From the NCBI GenBank assembly GCA_900754745.1, contig CAAEEB010000089.1:11238-75237 (forward strand): a DNA stretch of 64,000 nt, given 5' to 3'. The stretch comes from an uncultured Collinsella sp. (GTDB taxonomy: Bacteria > Actinomycetota > Coriobacteriia > Coriobacteriales > Coriobacteriaceae). This document shows, piece after piece, positions 59,442-64,000 of this stretch. A program made the position numbers and the translations under genes. Under the pieces are notes generated by a model that was given only the letters and a program-made list of their open reading frames with translations, had not been told where the DNA came from and did no database searches. The first letter of the stretch is position 1. The number at the start of each line of letters is the position of its first letter.

Positions 59442-60633
59442 GACCGCGCTTCGCATGGCGCTGGCGCACCCGTTCTACCTGCTCATCTATACGGTGTTCA
59501 TCTCGCTCATGGGCGTATTCATCGCGGCATCGGTGAGCTGGAACTCGTCGCAGCTCACCGAGTACAAGCCCTACGATGCCAACGTGATCGTGGTCGACCG
59601 CGACGACAGCGACCTTTCGCGTGCGCTTACCAAGCATTTGGGTTCTCGTTTTGAGCTGGTCACGGGCGTCGGCGGCGACACCTACGACCTTGCGGACGCG
59701 CTATCCAAGAGCAACAGCGCCAAAGGTAGCGCCGACTGCGTGTTCTTTATCCCGGAGGGGTTTGAGGGCGACCTTGTTGCAGCCGCCCGCGCGGGGGAGT
59801 CTCTGCCCAAGCTCGATGTGACCTACGGCGCCGGCACCATGGCGGCAGCGCTTTCGTCTGCCGAGGCCTCGCGCTGGATCTCGCTCGCGGGTGCTGCGGC
59901 GGCCCTAGGGCCCGCCGCCTCTAATGGTGACGTCGCCAAGGCTGCCGAGCATGCGGCCGCGAAGCGCGCCAAGGTCGAGATCGAGCAGGTCAAGGTCGAC
60001 TCGACGGCCGCCGTCACGCTCGAGTCGTACTTCAACTTTGGTGCGTACGCGATTATCTCGTCGGTCATCGTGTCGGTGGGGCTGGTGTTCTCGGGCATGA
60101 ACGAGCCCGAGCGCGTGCGTCGTATGGATGCCGGCCCGGTCTCCGAGCGCCAGCGTTCGCTCGCCGTGTTCGCGGCTGCCGCGGTGCTCACCGTCTGCAT
60201 TTGGCTCGTGTCGAGCATGATGGGCGTCGTGGGCTTTGCCGGCGCGGTTGCCGAAGTCGGCGTGGGCCGTGTGTGCCTGGCGCTGGCGGCGACGTTTGCG
60301 CTGGCGTGCACGCCGCTGGCCGTTGGCTTTACGCTTTCGAGCCTGGGTGCGCGCGAGGAGCTGCTCAACGGCGTGGGCAACCTGCTCGGCATGCTCATGA
60401 CGTTTTTGGGCGGCGCCTGGATGCCGCTGTCGCTGATGGGCCCAGCCGTGCAGACGGTGGCGCACTTTGTGCCGACATATTGGGTGAACGACGCGATCGG
60501 CAAGGCGCTCGCCGCGGACCTGACGTCCACCGTGCTGGGCGACATCGCCTGCGATCTGGGCGTCACGGCACTCTTTGCCGTGGCCATCGCCGCCGTAGGC
60601 CTAGCCCTCGCACGCACCAAATCCCACGCCTAG
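59428..60633 (+). CDS. ABC-2 type permease 2
   Basis: 401 residues from ATG 59428, GGAAGGAG 6 nt upstream. It has the same layout as its partner: a helix at ~15-38, an outer domain and five helices from about 205 on, including MTFLGGAWMPLSLM, a segment seen in ABC-2 exporters. The two permeases and the ATPase presumably make one exporter, perhaps for an antimicrobial compound given the adjacent two-component system. That role is only an inference. Confidence 0.88.
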   Translation: MSTFKTALRMALAHPFYLLIYTVFISLMGVFIAASVSWNSSQLTEYKPYDANVIVVDRDDSDLSRALTKHLGSRFELVTGVGGDTYDLADALSKSNSAKGSADCVFFIPEGFEGDLVAAARAGESLPKLDVTYGAGTMAAALSSAEASRWISLAGAAAALGPAASNGDVAKAAEHAAAKRAKVEIEQVKVDSTAAVTLESYFNFGAYAIISSVIVSVGLVFSGMNEPERVRRMDAGPVSERQRSLAVFAAAAVLTVCIWLVSSMMGVVGFAGAVAEVGVGRVCLALAATFALACTPLAVGFTLSSLGAREELLNGVGNLLGMLMTFLGGAWMPLSLMGPAVQTVAHFVPTYWVNDAIGKALAADLTSTVLGDIACDLGVTALFAVAIAAVGLALARTKSHA

Positions 60634-60636
60634 CCA

Positions 60637-60870
60637 CCTAGTCATTGGGTACTCATTGGGGACAGACTTAAACGACCAAGAGTGGTCATTGGGGACAGAC
60701 TTAATCGACTAGTCATCGGGGACAGTCTTTGCCGAACCGCCGGCTTGCCGGTCGGGTTGCCAAGGACTGTCCCCAACTGCCGGTAGGAAAGGAACGTCCC
60801 CAACTGCCGGGCGGCGAAAGAGTGTCCCCAGCGACTAGTCATTTAAGAACGTCCCCAATGACTAGTCTGA
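60637..60870. repeat. Dense cluster of GGGGACA / GGGGACGTTC hairpins
   Basis: At least five copies of the loop motifs. TCATTGGGGACAGACTTA occurs at about 60654 and 60688. GACAGTCTTTG (60721-60731) pairs with CAAGGACTGTC (60761-60771). AACTGCCGG flanks GGAACGTCCCC at 60774-60810. GACTAGTCATT and AATGACTAGTC (60833-60867) enclose TAAGAACGTCCCC. The cluster starts four bases after a stop codon and fills most of the 325-bp gap. Confidence 0.7.
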
Positions 60871-60958
60871 AACAAAACCCCACTCTCGCCCAAAAATAGT
60901 TCGCCAAGGTTTACTATTACCCTCATAAAGTAGTACAAGGCTAACAATGGGGGATAGC

Positions 60959-61672
<714 letters not shown>

Positions 61673-61680
61673 GCGGCACC

Positions 61681-64000
61681 ATGACACCTCTCGCAAAACG
61701 TCTCCCGCGCGAGCTGCGCCGTAATATCGGCAAGTACCTGGGCATCTTTTTGCTTATGTGCGGAAGCATCGCCCTTACCTCGGGCTTTTTGCTCGCGGCC
61801 CACTCCATCGGCTGCCTCATCGACGGCATGCGCGACGAGTACATCATCGAAGACGGCCGCGTGACCACCTCCTTCGAGGCTACCGACAATCAACTCAAAG
61901 CAGCCGAGGGCGCAGCTGACGATGCCGGCGGCGTCACGCTCTACAAGAATTTCTCCATCGACGCCATCATCAAAAAGACCGCCGGCGACGACGGCACCAA
62001 GCGCACGCTGCGCACCTATGCGCACCGCACCAAGGTCGATATCGCGTCCTACTGTGAGGGCAAGGAGCCCAAGGCGGACGACGAGGTAGCAATCGACCGC
62101 GTTTTTGCCACCAACAACGACCTCGCCGTGGGCGATAAAGTCGAGCTCGAGGGTCGCACCTACACCATCTGCGGCATCATGACCCAGCCCGATAGCCAGG
62201 CGCTGTTCCTCAACAACTCGGACTTTACGGTGAACACCATCACCTATGGCGTGGCCGAGGTCACCGACGCCGGCTTTGCCGCGCTCGAGGACGCTGGCGG
62301 CGCACCCGCCTACACCTATTCCTTTACCTTTATCGACCGCGACCTCTCCGCCGCGGACCGCATCGACGCCGAGCAGGATATGGTAGAGGCGCTCACCGAT
62401 GCCGATGCACGCGTGGATGACCTCATCGATGCCGATTCCAATCAGGGTATTGGCTACGCGCGCGACGACGTAGACGGCGACTCCATGATGTGGACGACGC
62501 TGCTCGACATTATCATCGTGATCATGGCGTTCGTCTTTGTGGTCCTTACCGACGCCACCATCGAGGAGGAAAGCGCCATCATCGGCACGCTGCTCGCCAG
62601 CGGCTATCGTCGTCGCGAGATCGTGCTGCACTACCTGGCGCTTCCCGCCATCGTAGGCGTGGTCGCGGCGCTGCTGGGCACCGCGCTCGGCATTGCGTTC
62701 TTTACCGAGCCTATGCGTAGCCTGTATTACGGCTCGTACAGCCTGCCGCCCTTCCAGGTGTACTGGAGCTGGGGGATCTTTGTGAAGTGCGCCGTGGTTC
62801 CCGCCGCCGCGCTCATCCTCATCACGCTGGTGGGCCTGCTTCGCAAAATGGGCAAGACGCCGTTGCAGTTCCTTCGTCACGAGGCGAGCGGCAAATCGGG
62901 CACCAAGCGCGGCTTGCAGCTGCCGGAGCGCATGGGTTTTGTCTCGCGCTTTCGCCTGCGCATTTTCCTGCGCAACCTGGGCAACTTCGCCACGCTCTTC
63001 GTGGGCATTGCGTTTGCCTCGCTGCTGCTGCTCTTTGGCCTGGCGATTCTGCCCACGATGACGCACTACGCGGACAACCTCGAGACGAGCCTGGTCGCCG
63101 AGCACCAGTACACGCTCAAGGCTCCGCTGGAGCTCGAGGGCACTGCCGAGGAGCGTGAGCAGTGGTCGGCACTCGAGCGCTTGCAGTCGGTTGACGGCGC
63201 GCTGCTTTCCGCTGCTCAGGATGCCGATGACGAGCTTGACGACGCGGCCGATACAGCGCAGACGGCAGCCGATGCCGCGACCGCGTTTCCGTCTGCCGAG
63301 AGCCTGACCGCAGCGAAGAACGCGCTTGCCAAGGTTCAGGACAAGAAGGATGCGCTTTATGCGTGCCTCGATGACCTTGCCGATGCCCTCGGCTGCAACC
63401 GCGACGAGGCTATCGACCTGATCGACAAGGCCTCTAAGATCGACGCTGACAACGACGATATCCACCCGATCAATACGACCGACAACGGCGCGGGTACAAT
63501 CGCGCAGGCCGAGAAATATGCCGTTTACCAGCTGCAATACAACCGCGGCGATGGTAATGGCGAGGAGACGATTTCCGTCTACGGCATCTCGCCCGATTCG
63601 CGCTACTGGAAAGACCTCAACGTTGGCGATGGGCGCGTCGTCTTTGGCGGCGGTCTGCTCGATAAGTTTGGCTGGAGCGAGGGCCAGAAGGTCACGCTCA
63701 GCGACAAGTACGAGGGCGAGCATTATTCTCTTGAGTACGCGGGCAGGGATTGTGCCTGGGGCTCAAAGTCGGACATGAATATCTATATGAGCATCGACGA
63801 CTTTAACGAGCTGTTCGACAACGATGCCGCCTACTTTAACGGCTATGTGAGCGACGAGAAGCTCGACTTCGATGCGCGCTACTTTGCCGGCGACACCACG
63901 CCCGACGACATGCGTGCCGTGGGCGACCAGTTCATCGGCATGATGAGCAAAATGATCGGAATGATGATCGGGCTCGCGGTGTTTATCTTCCTGCTGTTTA
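61681..64000 (+). CDS. FtsX-domain ABC permease, 3' end outside window
   Basis: The frame is open from ATG 61681 to the window edge (773 codons and one base). The first helix is at about 17-40. An outer domain to about 265 follows, then three helices (about 278-300, 322-345, 365-390) with EEESAIIGTLLASGYRRREI, the FtsX signature. A fourth helix lies near 425-450. A second outer domain has an Ala/Asp-rich coiled part near 510-580. A further FtsX domain begins at the edge (GMMIGLAVFIFLL). It looks like a long two-FtsX-domain permease as used in lipid, peptide or drug export. No product can be named. Confidence 0.9.
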   Translation, partial: MTPLAKRLPRELRRNIGKYLGIFLLMCGSIALTSGFLLAAHSIGCLIDGMRDEYIIEDGRVTTSFEATDNQLKAAEGAADDAGGVTLYKNFSIDAIIKKTAGDDGTKRTLRTYAHRTKVDIASYCEGKEPKADDEVAIDRVFATNNDLAVGDKVELEGRTYTICGIMTQPDSQALFLNNSDFTVNTITYGVAEVTDAGFAALEDAGGAPAYTYSFTFIDRDLSAADRIDAEQDMVEALTDADARVDDLIDADSNQGIGYARDDVDGDSMMWTTLLDIIIVIMAFVFVVLTDATIEEESAIIGTLLASGYRRREIVLHYLALPAIVGVVAALLGTALGIAFFTEPMRSLYYGSYSLPPFQVYWSWGIFVKCAVVPAAALILITLVGLLRKMGKTPLQFLRHEASGKSGTKRGLQLPERMGFVSRFRLRIFLRNLGNFATLFVGIAFASLLLLFGLAILPTMTHYADNLETSLVAEHQYTLKAPLELEGTAEEREQWSALERLQSVDGALLSAAQDADDELDDAADTAQTAADAATAFPSAESLTAAKNALAKVQDKKDALYACLDDLADALGCNRDEAIDLIDKASKIDADNDDIHPINTTDNGAGTIAQAEKYAVYQLQYNRGDGNGEETISVYGISPDSRYWKDLNVGDGRVVFGGGLLDKFGWSEGQKVTLSDKYEGEHYSLEYAGRDCAWGSKSDMNIYMSIDDFNELFDNDAAYFNGYVSDEKLDFDARYFAGDTTPDDMRAVGDQFIGMMSKMIGMMIGLAVFIFLLF

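Overview
The window is 64 kb of a high-GC chromosome with GTG/TTG starts alongside ATG and strong Shine-Dalgarno sites. It carries an electron-bifurcating NfnAB pair, an Ech-type [NiFe]-hydrogenase, PTS genes, LPXTG surface proteins and a LuxR regulator with a polytopic membrane domain. This mix fits an anaerobic gut actinobacterium of the Coriobacteriia (Collinsella-like). That assignment is inferred from gene content, not from a marker gene or a database search.

Layout. 0-4.2 kb: purF (5' cut by the window edge), purM, purN, then an orphan PTS IIA. 4.2-5.7 kb: an IS110/IS1111-type insertion sequence that has landed in an intergenic hairpin repeat. 5.9-13 kb: a membrane-anchored parvulin foldase, a YqeY-like protein, a complete polar amino-acid ABC importer, a cytidylate-kinase-like protein, and a lower-GC AAA ATPase behind iteron-like repeats. 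13-19.5 kb: a membrane LuxR regulator divergent from a sortase-anchored surface protein, then nfnAB. 19.8-26.8 kb: pth, prs, glmU, then an ECF transporter (T, fused A-A', S). 27-32.4 kb: exoA, a sirtuin, a folP-folK fusion with a large insert, a truncated biotin-ligase-like gene and coaX. 32.5-40 kb: initiator tRNA, a beta-glucoside PTS with 6-phospho-beta-glucosidase, a DMT exporter and an old-yellow-enzyme-type reductase. 40.5-46.7 kb: a double-HTH protein and the ech operon, in which the antiporter-like and NuoH-like subunits are fused. 47.5-54.7 kb: one 2421-residue VWA plus isopeptide-pilin adhesin ending in LPTTG. 55.3-64 kb: a NarL-type two-component system divergent from an ABC-2 exporter, then a MacB/FtsE-like ATPase with an FtsX-type permease that runs off the window.

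The least ordinary content is between the genes. (1) A 15-nt motif alternates orientation every ~40 bp, giving 15 inverted-repeat units in four loci. (2) A family of five 153-154 bp imperfect palindromes changes stem sequence between copies but keeps pairing; copies bracket the giant adhesin in the order B-C-gene-C-B. (3) Many short hairpins with different stems share a GGGACA or GGGGACGTTC loop, and several begin at a stop codon; the IS sits in one. (4) Long multi-tier palindromes follow the ABC importer and prs. I could not match these to a described family from the sequence alone. They are the best candidates for something new here.
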